From: Heliocidaris erythrogramma
Lineage: Eukaryota; Echinodermata; Echinoidea; Camarodonta; Echinometridae
Reading direction: 5' to 3'
NCBI GenBank assembly: GCA_025617745.1
Contig: CM046853.1
Coordinates: forward strand, 52,787,021-52,851,020
DNA: 64,000 bases
Both the position numbers and the translations under genes were made by a program. Positions within the stretch are counted from its first letter, which is position 1. Every line of letters starts with the position of its first letter. The notes beneath the pieces were generated by a model that worked only from the letters and a program-made list of their open reading frames with translations, had not been told where the DNA came from and ran no database searches. This document shows, piece by piece, positions 58,404 through 64,000 of this stretch.

Positions 58404-59655
58404 TTTAGGGTGTTATAAACTGGTTAGTAGTGACTATGGTGACTATGTCACAAATTGTTAGCTCCAAAAGTTGATATTAGGGCATCAAGTTGTTGCAAAT
58501 GTGGACCTCTCAAGAAATTTGTAAAAGTTTTTTTTTTTTTTTGTGTGTGTGTGTGTGTTTTAGGGTGTTATAAACTGGTTAGTAGTGACTATGGTGACTA
58601 TGGCACAAATTGGTAACTCCAAAAGTTGATATTAGTTGGCTACTTGTGGGGATGATTCAGAAAGACATCTGCAGCACAAACGCCATTGAGAAGTTGCAAT
58701 GTAAGTTTAATATGGTAACTGAAATAGTTTTCCGAATACCACTTCATTCTTCTATTACCCATCCATATGCCTTTCTACCCATTTGTAGCTGAAGGAGAGC
58801 GTGACCTGGTGATCATGCGTAATGTGATCGGTGTGGATTGGCCAGATGGCACTGAGACCCAGGAAGAGATAGGATTGACCGTCTATGGAGAGCCTTACGG
58901 TCTCTCAGCCATGGCTATGACTGTAGGATACCCAGTAGCTATTGCAGCTAATATGGTACTGGAAGGTATGTAAGACTAGCATTCTTGCTATCATTTTTTT
59001 CTTTACAACTGTTTGTAAATTAAGTGTTGGGTTACAGCACCTCTGGGGAATGGTGTCAGAGGACGAGAGCATCTTTGCAGTTTGAAATATTAATTTACAT
59101 ATTTGTTACACACATATATATCAGAAAAAACCCACCAGCTCCAAAATACCAATAGAACATAAAAATTGCAAACCCAGGAACAGTAAATGGTAAATGGTGA
59201 AAAGGGATGAGTAGTGTTAAAGCAAGCTAATTCTGTTTGGGATATATGGGGTTTTTGATAACTATGCTATCATAACCCCAATTTTGGCATTGTAATTTTG
59301 TGACGAATATGTATATTTTTAGATACCAGATTTGTAAAAATTGGGCTTTTGTCAGAAGGTGATGTGAAATTTTATAGATGTAACGTCAACTCATATATTT
59401 GAATGAAATTAAGAATCTTTCAATATTAATAAATAAATGAAGATAAGTACCCTGGGTATATAATATGCTGAAATAAAGATGATATTAATGCTCAAATAGT
59501 TATTCATAAACCTTTTCGTTAATTCCTTTCCCACATCAGGTGAGATTCAGCAGAGGGGTGTGGTCCTTCCCCTGTCCAAGGACATCTACAAGCCCATCCT
59601 CAACCGTCTCAAGGCAGAAGGTATCCGTGCATCCACCCGCTCCATCAAGGTCTAA
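34312..59655 (+). CDS. AASS: Alpha-aminoadipic semialdehyde synthase (LKR/SDH), 20 coding exons
   Basis: Bifunctional mitochondrial enzyme of lysine catabolism: the N-terminal lysine-ketoglutarate reductase makes saccharopine, and the C-terminal saccharopine dehydrogenase splits it to glutamate and aminoadipate semialdehyde. Twenty exons join to 2,841 nt (946 aa plus TAA), close to the human length of about 926 aa, all with GT-AG introns and matching phases. Residues 1-35 are basic and Ala/Ser/Leu-rich, like a mitochondrial presequence. LKR landmarks are WERRAPLNP (48-56) and SHTIKAQ (122-128). The SDH half starts near residue 498 with the dinucleotide-binding motif VLGSG (502-506), followed by [12 protein letters not shown] and the C-terminal SKDIYKPIL. 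The start is supported by an in-frame TAG at 34273 and by family alignment from memory. An acceptor-like site near 34237 hints at an upstream non-coding exon. Intron 17 (50714-56954) hosts an antisense Ig-domain locus. No frameshift or missing exon was seen. Confidence 0.95.
35207..35383 (+). CDS. AASS: AASS coding exon 2
   Basis: Residues 83-141, phase 0 at both ends. It contains the conserved QEDISEA and FFSHTIKAQ blocks of the lysine-ketoglutarate reductase. Acceptor TTATCAG, donor GTATGT. Intron 2 is 1,194 bp and includes a short dispersed repeat rich in 'GTGGCCACT'. Confidence 0.93.
36578..36730 (+). CDS. AASS: AASS coding exon 3
   Basis: Residues 142-192, phase 0. It carries [22 protein letters not shown], nearly invariant in animal AASS as I recall it. 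Acceptor TTTTTTCAG, donor GTAAGT. Intron 3 is 846 bp and contains one copy of an intronic repeat also found in intron 7. Confidence 0.93.
36830..37260 (+). repeat. Dispersed intronic repeat (intron 3 copy)
   Basis: The part from about 37070 (ACAAATGTTTGGCCCGAACA, then GAAGAGCAATCCTTTTCAGG and CCTTTCCCAGAACTC) recurs at 39795-40010 in intron 7, same orientation. Confidence 0.6.
37577..37723 (+). CDS. AASS: AASS coding exon 4
   Basis: Residues 193-241, phase 0. It includes [20 protein letters not shown] followed by the glycine-rich MGSGNVSQ. Acceptor TTCCACAG, donor GTAAGG. Confidence 0.93.
38294..38372 (+). CDS. AASS: AASS coding exon 5
   Basis: Residues 242-267 plus one base of the next codon. 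The block [15 protein letters not shown] is diagnostic of the LKR domain. The donor is G|GTACTAAG; the split codon G|AT gives Asp with exon 6. Confidence 0.9.
39028..39155 (+). CDS. AASS: AASS coding exon 6
   Basis: Completes the split Asp codon and encodes the following 42 residues (TRKIYATVV to YKSVFNEE, about residues 268-310). Acceptor CAAACAG, donor GTGAGA. Intron 6 is only 181 bp, the shortest in the gene. Confidence 0.9.
39337..39732 (+). CDS. AASS: AASS coding exon 7
   Basis: The largest exon, residues 311-442, phase 0. It contains [27 protein letters not shown] and the C-terminal LKR block [19 protein letters not shown]. Acceptor TTTTGTAG, donor GTGAGG. It is more GC-rich than its flanks, as expected of a coding exon in this AT-rich setting. 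Confidence 0.94.
39795..40010 (+). repeat. Dispersed intronic repeat (intron 7 copy)
   Basis: Matches 37070-37250: GTTCGGCCTGAACACTTCAG, GAAGAGCAATCCTTTTCAGG and TTTCCCAGAACTC in order. Non-coding. Confidence 0.6.
40477..40536 (+). CDS. AASS: AASS coding exon 8
   Basis: Sixty-base exon, residues 443-462 ([20 protein letters not shown]), matching the human segment between the LKR and SDH domains. Acceptor GCCTTTCAG, donor GTAAGT. Confidence 0.88.
40868..40941 (+). CDS. AASS: AASS coding exon 9
   Basis: Residues 463-486 plus two bases. It encodes [20 protein letters not shown], the linker helix before the SDH domain. The donor CC|GTAAGT leaves phase 2. Intron 9 (1,483 bp) contains the TTAA-flanked element with the 61-C run. 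Confidence 0.9.
41448..42196. mobile_element. TTAA-flanked CCCTAATAG element in AASS intron 9
   Basis: 749 bp. Ends CCCTAATAGAGCCGGG and the complement of CCCTAATAGGACCGGG (14 of 16 identical), flanked by TTAA at 41444-41447 and 42197-42200. CCC-beginning ends with TTAA suggest a piggyBac-like MITE. It contains a 61-base run of C at 42123-42183 near its right end and a G run near its left end. Confidence 0.75.
42123..42183 (+). repeat. Homopolymer run of 61 cytosines
   Basis: Uninterrupted C from 42123 to 42183, preceded by CCGCCCG and followed by GGTCCTATTAGGG, the end of the TTAA-flanked element. In an AASS intron, so transcribed as poly-C. Confidence 0.95.
42425..42543 (+). CDS. AASS: AASS coding exon 10
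   Basis: Completes Pro487 and encodes residues 488-526. It opens the saccharopine dehydrogenase Rossmann fold with [19 protein letters not shown]. Acceptor TGTACAG, donor G|GTGAGT, phase 1. Confidence 0.93.
43380..43509 (+). CDS. AASS: AASS coding exon 11
   Basis: Residues 527-569 plus two bases. It carries [11 protein letters not shown], equivalent to the human SDMK block, and KEHDLVM. Acceptor TGCTTTTAG, donor AG|GTAAGA, phase 2. Confidence 0.9.
44095..44205 (+). CDS. AASS: AASS coding exon 12
   Basis: Residues 570-606 plus two bases. It encodes [20 protein letters not shown] and [12 protein letters not shown], the SDH substrate-domain entry. Acceptor GATCCAG, donor AG|GTCAGT. Intron 12 (1,783 bp) holds a 422-bp MITE. 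Confidence 0.9.
44936..45357. mobile_element. AAAGGCCACCGC-ended MITE in AASS intron 12
   Basis: About 422 bp with inverted ends AAAGGCCACCGCACACCTTA and the complement of AAAGGCCACTGCACACCTTA, continuing through CGATCGGTC. The target duplication is unclear. Confidence 0.7.
45989..46097 (+). CDS. AASS: AASS coding exon 13
   Basis: Residues 607-643. It contains the hallmark [14 protein letters not shown] of saccharopine dehydrogenase. Acceptor CATACAG, donor GTATGT, phase 0. Intron 13 contains an antisense LINE zinc-finger fragment. Confidence 0.93.
46485..46690 (-). pseudogene. LINE reverse-transcriptase C-terminal zinc-finger fragment (zf-RVT-like)
   Basis: On the minus strand, [20 protein letters not shown] followed by KCRVVIPLW and a stop at 46485. 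The CxxC...ETxxHLxxxC pattern followed by LW is typical of the zinc-knuckle region at the end of L1/Tx1-type ORF2 proteins. Upstream sequence reads in the expected lysine/phenylalanine-rich style but with frame breaks. A relic in AASS intron 13. Confidence 0.5.
46770..46846 (+). CDS. AASS: AASS coding exon 14
   Basis: Residues 644-668 plus two bases. It encodes [18 protein letters not shown], conserved in SDH. Acceptor GTGACAG, donor AG|GTGAGT, phase 2. Intron 14 (315 bp) is unremarkable. Confidence 0.93.
47162..47396 (+). CDS. AASS: AASS coding exon 15
   Basis: Residues 669-747. It contains SWSP, then [18 protein letters not shown] and IVRGTLRYK, all matching the SDH catalytic region. Acceptor ACAATAG, donor GTGAGC. 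Intron 15 (1,223 bp) holds a TTAA-flanked MITE, a tRNA-like repeat, an AGGGGAGC-family MITE and a partial echo of exon 16. Confidence 0.94.
47525..47929 (-). mobile_element. TTAA-flanked CCCTTT MITE in AASS intron 15
   Basis: 405 bp between TTAA at 47521-47524 and 47930-47933; ends CCCTTTT and the complement of CCCTTTCATG. Its reverse complement matches 62656-63064 through most of its length. Confidence 0.7.
48062..48142 (+). repeat. Partial echo of AASS exon 16 and its 5' flank
   Basis: TACTGTCACATTGCCCCTGCTCT, the start of exon 16 with few changes, is followed by CAGAAAGAGATTCATTGATTG and CTTTGTGCAT, which match the intron just upstream of exon 16 (48556-48618). It is a rearranged or tandem-duplicated fragment, not a usable exon as it stands. 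Confidence 0.55.
48146..48235 (+). repeat. tRNA-like SINE head in AASS intron 15
   Basis: A-box-like TGGTATAGCAG (48158-48168) and B-box-like GGTTCAATCCC (48202-48212), 44 bp apart, the layout of RNA polymerase III internal promoters. It does not fold into a full cloverleaf. Confidence 0.5.
48290..48433. mobile_element. CCAGGGGAGC-family MITE, copy 2 (AASS intron 15)
   Basis: 144 bp with inverted ends of the GGGGAGCGTTTCATCAAG type and the same core as copy 1, including GATTGGCCRAGAGCAAATTT. Confidence 0.75.
48620..48715 (+). CDS. AASS: AASS coding exon 16
   Basis: Residues 748-779, phase 0. It encodes [20 protein letters not shown] to EITW. Acceptor TGCATTCAG, donor GTAAGT. Intron 16 (1,876 bp) contains the 860-bp CCTCCGCC-ended repeat element. 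Confidence 0.92.
49084..49943. mobile_element. CCTCCGCC-ended repeat element, copy 1 (AASS intron 16)
   Basis: Inverted ends ATGCCTCCGCC (49091) and GGCGGAGGCAT (49900-49910), a hairpin at the left tip (TGCCTCCGCCCACC...GGTGGGTGCCGGAGGCA), a GTCC/GTGC microsatellite, then about four to five 150-160-bp tandem units (TTGGTACTAGTATGTATCCC ... GTCAATTTACATGAAAT). Confidence 0.75.
50592..50713 (+). CDS. AASS: AASS coding exon 17
   Basis: Residues 780-819 plus two bases ([13 protein letters not shown] to LQAIRE). Acceptor TTTCTGCAG, donor GA|GTAAGT. It is followed by the 6,241-bp intron 17. Confidence 0.9.
51571..51711. repeat. Perfect 42-bp inverted repeat in AASS intron 17
   Basis: Arms 51571-51612 and 51670-51711 are exact inverse copies (TACAATTGTAATTAAGCTTC onward), with a 57-bp spacer. 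GTGTAAAACTAT occurs just outside both arms (51561 and 51753). Confidence 0.85.
53484..53489 (-). terminator. Candidate polyadenylation signal AATAAA for the antisense Ig-like locus
   Basis: AATAAA on the minus strand, about 19 nt past the stop codon of the transmembrane/tail frame. The position is plausible for a compact 3' UTR, but the hexamer is common in AT-rich DNA. Confidence 0.3.
53508..53810 (-). other. Out-of-frame transmembrane helix and ITIM-like tail of the Ig-like locus
   Basis: This frame overlaps the last 100 nt of the Ig-like reading frame and stays open to TAG at 53508. It encodes a Ser/Pro stalk, a strongly hydrophobic 23-25 residue segment (53631-53699), then a basic stop-transfer region (QKIRLTRRE) and a tail containing IIYNQI. 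That motif fits the ITIM consensus (I/V/L/S)xYxx(I/V/L). The order stalk-helix-basic-tail is what a type I receptor needs, so I read it as the 3' part of the same gene, displaced by one indel or a small unrecognised intron. Confidence 0.5.
53711..54523 (-). CDS. Immunoglobulin-superfamily membrane-receptor-like protein, nested antisense in AASS intron 17
   Basis: A 270-codon open frame with a good signal peptide (residues 1-21, a hydrophobic run ending YQCQS). A V-like Ig domain spans about residues 22-126: Cys38, a DAGTY motif at 99-103 where canonical domains have YxC but here YLS, and Cys86 as a possible alternative partner. A second cysteine-rich Ig-like domain spans about 130-210, with Cys134, Cys149, Cys162, Cys196/197, Cys208 and Cys210. 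A Pro/Ser/Thr-rich stalk follows. The frame ends at TAG without a membrane anchor. A transmembrane helix and tail lie immediately downstream in another frame (53508-53810), so this copy is frameshifted, spliced there, or secreted. No family match is claimed beyond Ig-like architecture. An AATAAA on this strand at 53484-53489 follows the tail's stop closely. Confidence 0.55.
   Translation of the reverse strand: MFNLCLTISVLFLLVLYQCQSITLRKGKEANFDFPYPCNSTKVTLQHGYKTPFFIFKVTESKVSYSLPLDQAERFKVQIKKAINNCFLRLTISNLMRSDAGTYLSSIYKNGQLIDELTTRVQLKIDHPPDKASCSVSGNKGGDWVSLECEAKAGSLAGQILCYQNGERMPTLTNPIETYTTLTEIILIRKIQPAFCCSSTLTEPKGLCACNDYVHPDGDSRREPCPTTSTIATVSPSSKITPKTKNNLLHIITYQTQYPKHLQKRKLTMA
56304..56460. 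mobile_element. CCAGGGGAGC-family MITE, diverged copy 3 (AASS intron 17)
   Basis: 157 bp with ends CCCCAGGGCTCCGGTTCATA and the complement of CCCCAGGACTCGTTTCATA. The core ATAAGCTACTGAAATCCTG is retained. It directly abuts another palindromic element at 56458-56577. Confidence 0.65.
56458..56577. mobile_element. Palindromic MITE abutting copy 3
   Basis: About 120 bp. CATAAAGAGATAAATCAATC at the left is mirrored at the right by GATTGATTGTATCTCTTTAT, with a short centre. No target duplication could be assigned because its neighbour overlaps the left edge. Confidence 0.55.
56955..57043 (+). CDS. AASS: AASS coding exon 18
   Basis: Residues 820-849 plus one base. It encodes LGLLSDTVV and [11 protein letters not shown], matching the human WLGLLGDE and LVMKLSYG blocks. 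Acceptor ATTTCAG, donor G|GTAAGG. Intron 18 (1,745 bp) contains a tandem repeat interrupted by a GGCCGGCC-rich element. Confidence 0.9.
57541..58640 (+). repeat. Tandem repeat (about 155 bp) interrupted by a GGCCGGCC-rich element
   Basis: Units starting AACTCCAAAAGTTGATATTA occur near 57558, 58302, 58458 and 58616, each with CCTCTCAAGAAATTTGT and a (GT)n run. The first two are separated by a foreign segment (about 57668-58290) rich in GGCCGGCCTCGGG and repeated ATTTACACCAA motifs, in inverse orientation at its two ends. Confidence 0.7.
58789..58965 (+). CDS. AASS: AASS coding exon 19
   Basis: Residues 850-908 plus one base. It encodes [14 protein letters not shown], then [17 protein letters not shown] and ANMVLEG, the C-terminal SDH core. 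Acceptor ATTTGTAG, donor G|GTATGT. Confidence 0.93.
59540..59655 (+). CDS. AASS: AASS coding exon 20 (terminal)
   Basis: Last 37 residues and [23 protein letters not shown] and ending STRSIKV. It matches the human C-terminal block (PFSKEIYGPILERIKAEG). Acceptor CCACATCAG. Confidence 0.94.
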
Positions 59656-61030
59656 ATACCACACCACCACCATCACCCCCACCCCTCCCTTTTCCCCTTG
59701 AATCCATGCTGCAGCCTTATAATTGCCCCAAAGGAACAGTGGCTGTTCAGCTTGTGGAGACCTTTAAACATTGTTTATGCAATTTCTGTGGATCCCATTG
59801 TTGAATTATCTCTTGCTTAGTGTCTAAAGAGCCCAACTTATACACGATTCCAGACAGCTGAAATGAATGCAACTAGTAGGGAGTCTTCTTGTTGCTGTAG
59901 CTACTGACGAACAGGCTTCATCAGTGGCCCACTCTTAGCAGCTGAGGACCAAACATGAAGTTTTTGAAGTGTTTCAGTAGACATCCATGCTAAAGGTCCC
60001 GAAAGACAGACAGACAGCTGATGTTGCATGTATTGCTATTATTCTGGTGTGTGGGAGGTTTTAAACCTCATCTTTTTGCCTTTCAGGGTTCATTAGAAGA
60101 AATTATGTGTGCATGCTGTGAGTGTTGATGTGGCTATGTTTGCAAATTATGTAGATGCATTTGAGAATAATGGTAATGGTTTTGTTTTAGATTTTTATGC
60201 CTCCGCCCACCGAAGGTGGGTGCCGGAGGCATTATGTTTTCGGGTTGTCCGTCCGTCCATGCGTCCGTCCGTCCGTCCCACTTCTCGTTACCGCGATATC
60301 TGAAGAATCATTTGAGGTAGGAACCTCCAACTTGGTACTAGTATGTATCCCCATACGAAGATGAACTGATTAGATTTTGGGGTAAGTAGGTCAAAGGTCA
60401 GAGGTCACAGAGGTCAATTTACATGAAATTACTGGTTTTTAGCCTCGTTACTGCGATATCTCAAGAACTGTTTGAGGTAAGAACTTCAAACTTGGTACTA
60501 GTATGTATCCCCATACGAAGATGAACTGATTAGATTTTGGGGTAAGGAGGTCAAAGGTCAGAGGTCACAGAGGTCAATTTACATGAAATTACTGGTTTTT
60601 AGCCTCGTTACTGCGATATCTCAAGAACTGTTTGAGGTAAGAACTTCAAACTTGGTACTAGTATGTATCCCCATACGAAGATGAACTGATTAGATTTTGG
60701 GGGTAAGTAGGTCATGATATTAATACATGATATTAATACAGTTTTTGACTGCATTTCCACGATATCTCAAGAAGAACTGATTATATTGCTTTATAGTCAG
60801 AGGTCAATTAGTAATATAGGATTTTAGTGTTTTAAATCACAATTTCGCAATAACCATTTGATGAATGCGATTCAACTATATTATACTTGTAGGTGATCAG
60901 GAATTATCTGAATACAAGCGGAGGCATATTGAAGACGCAGTCGTATCTTTTGCTTGTTAAAGATGCTTTTTATGTGGCTTCCAGTAATGCATTCAAACTG
61001 ATAGTGTTTTTAATAAAGTCAAGCCTAGGT
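59656..61030 (+). other. AASS: Probable AASS 3' UTR
   Basis: Non-coding sequence after the AASS stop. The first clear AATAAA in good context is at 61012-61017. If used, the 3' UTR would be about 1.37 kb and would include the CCTCCGCC-ended repeat at 60190-60961. The polyadenylation site is inferred, not proven. Confidence 0.35.
60190..60961. mobile_element. CCTCCGCC-ended repeat element, copy 2 (AASS 3' flank)
   Basis: Same ends, hairpin and GTCC repeat as copy 1, with about three internal tandem units and a diverged right part. Right end GCGGAGGCAT at 60918-60927. Same orientation as copy 1. Confidence 0.75.
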
Positions 61031-61256
61031 TAAGGAAAGATATCTTCTCAAAACTGATAAAGAGAAAAAATTAGAGCTACCGGGTATGTGCTGTTTTATT
61101 ATTTTTCATTAATGCTTATTGAGGAGGCCTCTCATATTGAAATTTTAAAATTGATTTATAGGACAAACCCAAAGGATCCATCACATTTGTCAGAAAATTA
61201 TCTCATTAATTCCTCTATTGCCATTCAATCTCTTCTTTAAGAACTACTACCGGTAG

Positions 61257-61463
61257 CTGTAAAACCAGAAATTTTTGTGTGCATGAAACTTTCACGATTT
61301 TTGCGAGTGGTCGAGATTCGCGAAAGTTTCATGCCGCGAAATAATCAAATCACAATTGAAACAACATGATATTATTGCAATTGGCCAAAGTTTCTTGCTG
61401 CAAAATTGTCTGTCATTAACAATTTGCGAAAGTTTTATGTCGCGAAAATCTCCGGTTTTACAG
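61257..61463. mobile_element. CTGTAAAACC-ended MITE
   Basis: Ends CTGTAAAACCAGAAATTTT and the complement of CTGTAAAACCGGAGATTTT, 207 bp. The interior repeats GCGAAAGTTT(C/T)ATG motifs. TA is present on the right flank (a Tc1/mariner-like TA target is possible). Confidence 0.65.
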
Positions 61464-62651
61464 TATATCATGCTCTATGCAGAATTTAATTTGCTTGCAT
61501 TTTGAAAGTTTTTTTTTTTAATGTTATATAAATATAATTTTACATACTTTGTATTAGAGCCATATATGTATATGTCCTTATCCTCTTCAATCACTGTTTC
61601 AAGGCGAACATGCTAGGTTTTCTTTTTACATTGTACACAAATGTGTAATCAATTTTGAAACATAAATTGTGCCAGTGACTCGATTTTGCTGAATAGGTTA
61701 CTTTACCTGCTTTATACAAGTTTATGGATGTCTCTATGAATGATGATAGGATCACTATAAATGGAATCCACCTCGTATACAAAATTTTGTTGCTTTTTGG
61801 AAAATCCTTGAGCAAGCTTTGGGGTTGTGTTAATTGAATTTGAGTGCATTGGTTAACTGGTCTATTGCTTTTGTTGAACTGTGTGTTCTTACAACGTTTT
61901 TTTTAAAGTTTTTTTTTTTTTTTGGTGATATTGAGTTTTATTGATTCATGTTCTCTGACCACAGTTTGTGAGATATTTAAGTATGTTATGAAACGTTTTG
62001 TGACCTCCGACACTGTATAAGAGCAAAATGTTTGTCTCGTCTATTTGTCTTGAGCCACAAGCATTTCATGGCAGGGATAGCCAACTCAGTATGAAAAGTG
62101 AACATTCAAATCAAGCTTATTAGAATGGCTGAAAAAAAATCATATGAATGAAACACAGCTTACTGTATTCCTAACATATAGAGCGAATACTAGTTGAAAT
62201 TTTCAAGCAACAGCAACTCATAAAAATATGTGGCTCAGAAAAAAACCCATGTCATTGAATGGGTTACATTATTGTATTAATGTACTCATTGCTTTACTAT
62301 TTATTTGTTATTAATGCACAACTTTTTATGTTTATGCAGGTTGTATTCAAACAGTGTGATGTTCTGTGTACTAAATATGGCTGAAATTTTAAGAGATTTG
62401 TTATTTTCTCTATCTGCTATTTATTACAGGCTGCAGTGTTTTCATTATTTATCAGTTTAGTTATCACCTTTGCTTTGTATTCACTTATTCCGCACTGTTC
62501 AAGAGGCTTTTCAAACTTGTGATATTAACATATTTTTTTATTTATTTATATGTGTATATGATCATATTCACTGACTTTGCAAGCCAAGCAAGAATTGCAT
62601 TTTAAATACCCCCATCTTCCCATGTTTGTATAACAACCTTCATATTCAGCG
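61464..62651. other. 3' flank of AASS, no gene
   Basis: AT-rich, with T runs (61509-61520, 61912-61923). No coding region or named repeat identified. Confidence 0.4.
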
Positions 62652-62655
62652 TTAA

Positions 62656-63064
62656 CCCTTTCAGAACAGGAATTATTTAATGGCTAAATTGATCATTTTT
62701 TTTTCTTCAAATTGGCAACAATATTTTTCTTTTAGTGCTTCGTGGTTCAACTAAGATGTAATGTCCTTGAAAACATTATACATGGTTAGGAATTTTGTCA
62801 AAGTTGAAAATTTGTCATTTTGGATTAAAAAAAACAATGATTTTGAACCTCTCAATGTGTTGCCAATTTAAGGATTTAAAGCCTATTCTTGTTTTTTAAA
62901 ATTCCTGGCATCACACACAATATGGTCATGCACCAAAAATGGACATAATGTATGCAGAAATTTTTGCTCTTTCTATTCATGCATCTGGTATGTTTTTTAG
63001 AGCTCTGAATCAAAATTTATTCACCGAGTCGAACCACAAAATGTGGTCAATTGTCTCGAAAGGG
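62656..63064 (+). mobile_element. TTAA-flanked CCCTTTC MITE downstream of AASS
   Basis: 409 bp between TTAA at 62652-62655 and 63065-63068, with short inverted ends CCCTTTC. It is the inverted sister of the copy at 47525-47929. Confidence 0.7.
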
Positions 63065-63068
63065 TTAA

Positions 63069-64000
63069 TGCTTTCAAGTCCCAAAAGATATCTTTTAGTA
63101 TGGCTGTGTTTATATTTTGCTGAAATTCATATTTATGGCAGTGTTGGCAAGGTTGGTTGCCTTTTATATGACTCAGCTTCAGTGAAGCCGTATATTTGTT
63201 GAAGAGGAATACATGCACACAACTAATCTTGTGATGTTGATACTTATTGTGTTGTTTTCCTTTTCTGTAAATTTTGAATTTTTGAAAAAGTTTTGAATGT
63301 ATTTTAGACATGTTAGTCATGGTTTCTTTACAATATGTAGAGTAAGTAATTCCTGAAAAATGGAAGTGTTTGGTTGTGTGGTCACATGGATAGGGATGGG
63401 GATTTATGGAGAGTTGAAGGTTCAAGCCTTGGCAAGGGACTTGTTCTTCACTATGCAAGTTTAAATGAAAGAAAAGAAAAAGAAACTTGTGTGTAATATG
63501 TTGTATCAACATTGGTATCAGACCTACTTTCCTTCATTATGCAACTTTAAATGAAGAAAAAAGTAAAATAAAGGAGACACCTAAATTGTAAATCATCTAA
63601 AAATTGGAATTGGACAAATTCACTCAGTGATTTGATTATCAAAGAAGCAATGGAAATTTGTGTCTCTGACATCTGTTTAATAGCGTATGCAGACATTTAG
63701 TTGTTCATCATGGATTGATCTGCACAGTTCAGAGAAAGCGGAATAGATGGAGTTCAAAACTTTGAAATGATTTTTTAGTATGTTTATATTAAGCAAAGGG
63801 ACTTGATTACCTCAAATAGAAAGTAGAATAGAAAATTGACAAAGTATTGCTATAAATATTGCTTATAGCACATCCCTATTATGGGCAGTGAATGATTTTG
63901 TCTTCATGAGCAAGTACATGCATGTATATATTAAGTATTTTTATTTTGTTGTTGTTGCATTATTTGCCTTCTTAAATTCATACTGTACTGTAATACATAT
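63069..64000. other. 3' flank, no gene
   Basis: A 163-codon minus frame overlaps this stretch and the neighbouring MITE but shows no domain. Two similar segments near 63440-63485 and 63530-63570 (TATGCAA(C/G)TTTAAATGAA) suggest a local duplication. Confidence 0.35.

Noticed and set aside
58005-58461. ORFs of 117 and 149 codons on opposite strands
   Set aside because: Both traverse the GGCCGGCC-rich element; mirror-image coding in GC-rich repeats is expected by chance.
58646-58700. Possible extra AASS exon after TGATTCAG
   Set aside because: Exon 18 joins exon 19 directly in phase and matches the human protein without a gap; this stretch has no donor in frame.
49100-60303. ORFs with VRPSVRP/RACVRA repeats at 49.1 and 60.2 kb
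   Set aside because: Translations of the GTCC/GTGC microsatellite inside the CCTCCGCC-ended repeats.

Overview
This is a eukaryotic genomic window, very probably from an echinoderm and most like a sea urchin. The basis is one deuterostome-type, intron-rich gene with 20 coding exons, short ACATGT-type repeats throughout, and a dense load of small palindromic DNA transposons and non-LTR retrotransposons. The species cannot be named from the sequence alone. No bacterial operons, CRISPR arrays or phage genes are present.

Right half (about 34.3-59.7 kb, plus strand): the only clear host enzyme gene is AASS, alpha-aminoadipic semialdehyde synthase. This is the mitochondrial bifunctional lysine-ketoglutarate reductase/saccharopine dehydrogenase that carries out the first two steps of lysine breakdown. 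I reconstructed 20 coding exons, all with GT-AG introns and an unbroken reading frame of 946 codons plus TAA. Its 6.2 kb intron 17 holds, on the opposite strand, a second gene-like locus. That locus has a signal peptide and two immunoglobulin-like domains, and in a different frame just downstream a transmembrane helix and a cytoplasmic tail with an ITIM-like tyrosine motif. Other introns carry recognisable transposons, including a TTAA-flanked element containing a run of 61 cytosines.

Left half (1-34 kb): no convincing host gene. It is a mobile-element graveyard with several readable insertion histories. (a) A minus-strand non-LTR retrotransposon (about 11.9-19.0 kb) is split inside its reverse-transcriptase motif by a 5.4 kb foldback-type element. 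That element has long inverted termini built of 26-bp tandem repeats and an exact 8-bp target duplication. (b) A hAT-like element at 8.8-10.0 kb has an exact 8-bp duplication. (c) A second hAT-like repeat at 22.4-24.1 kb is interrupted by a TTAA-flanked MITE; an uninterrupted relative lies at 16.1 kb. (d) A sister copy of that MITE interrupts the endonuclease region of a plus-strand LINE at 24.6-27.7 kb. (e) A tRNA-like cloverleaf lies between perfect 38-bp inverted repeats at 29.4-29.6 kb. (f) There is an 850-bp minisatellite of 12-bp units at 20.0-20.8 kb.

The 3' flank (59.7-64 kb) holds a probable long AASS 3' UTR and more repeats. Exon boundaries and insertion sites were read by eye; family names for transposons are inferences from termini and target duplications and need a repeat-library search.
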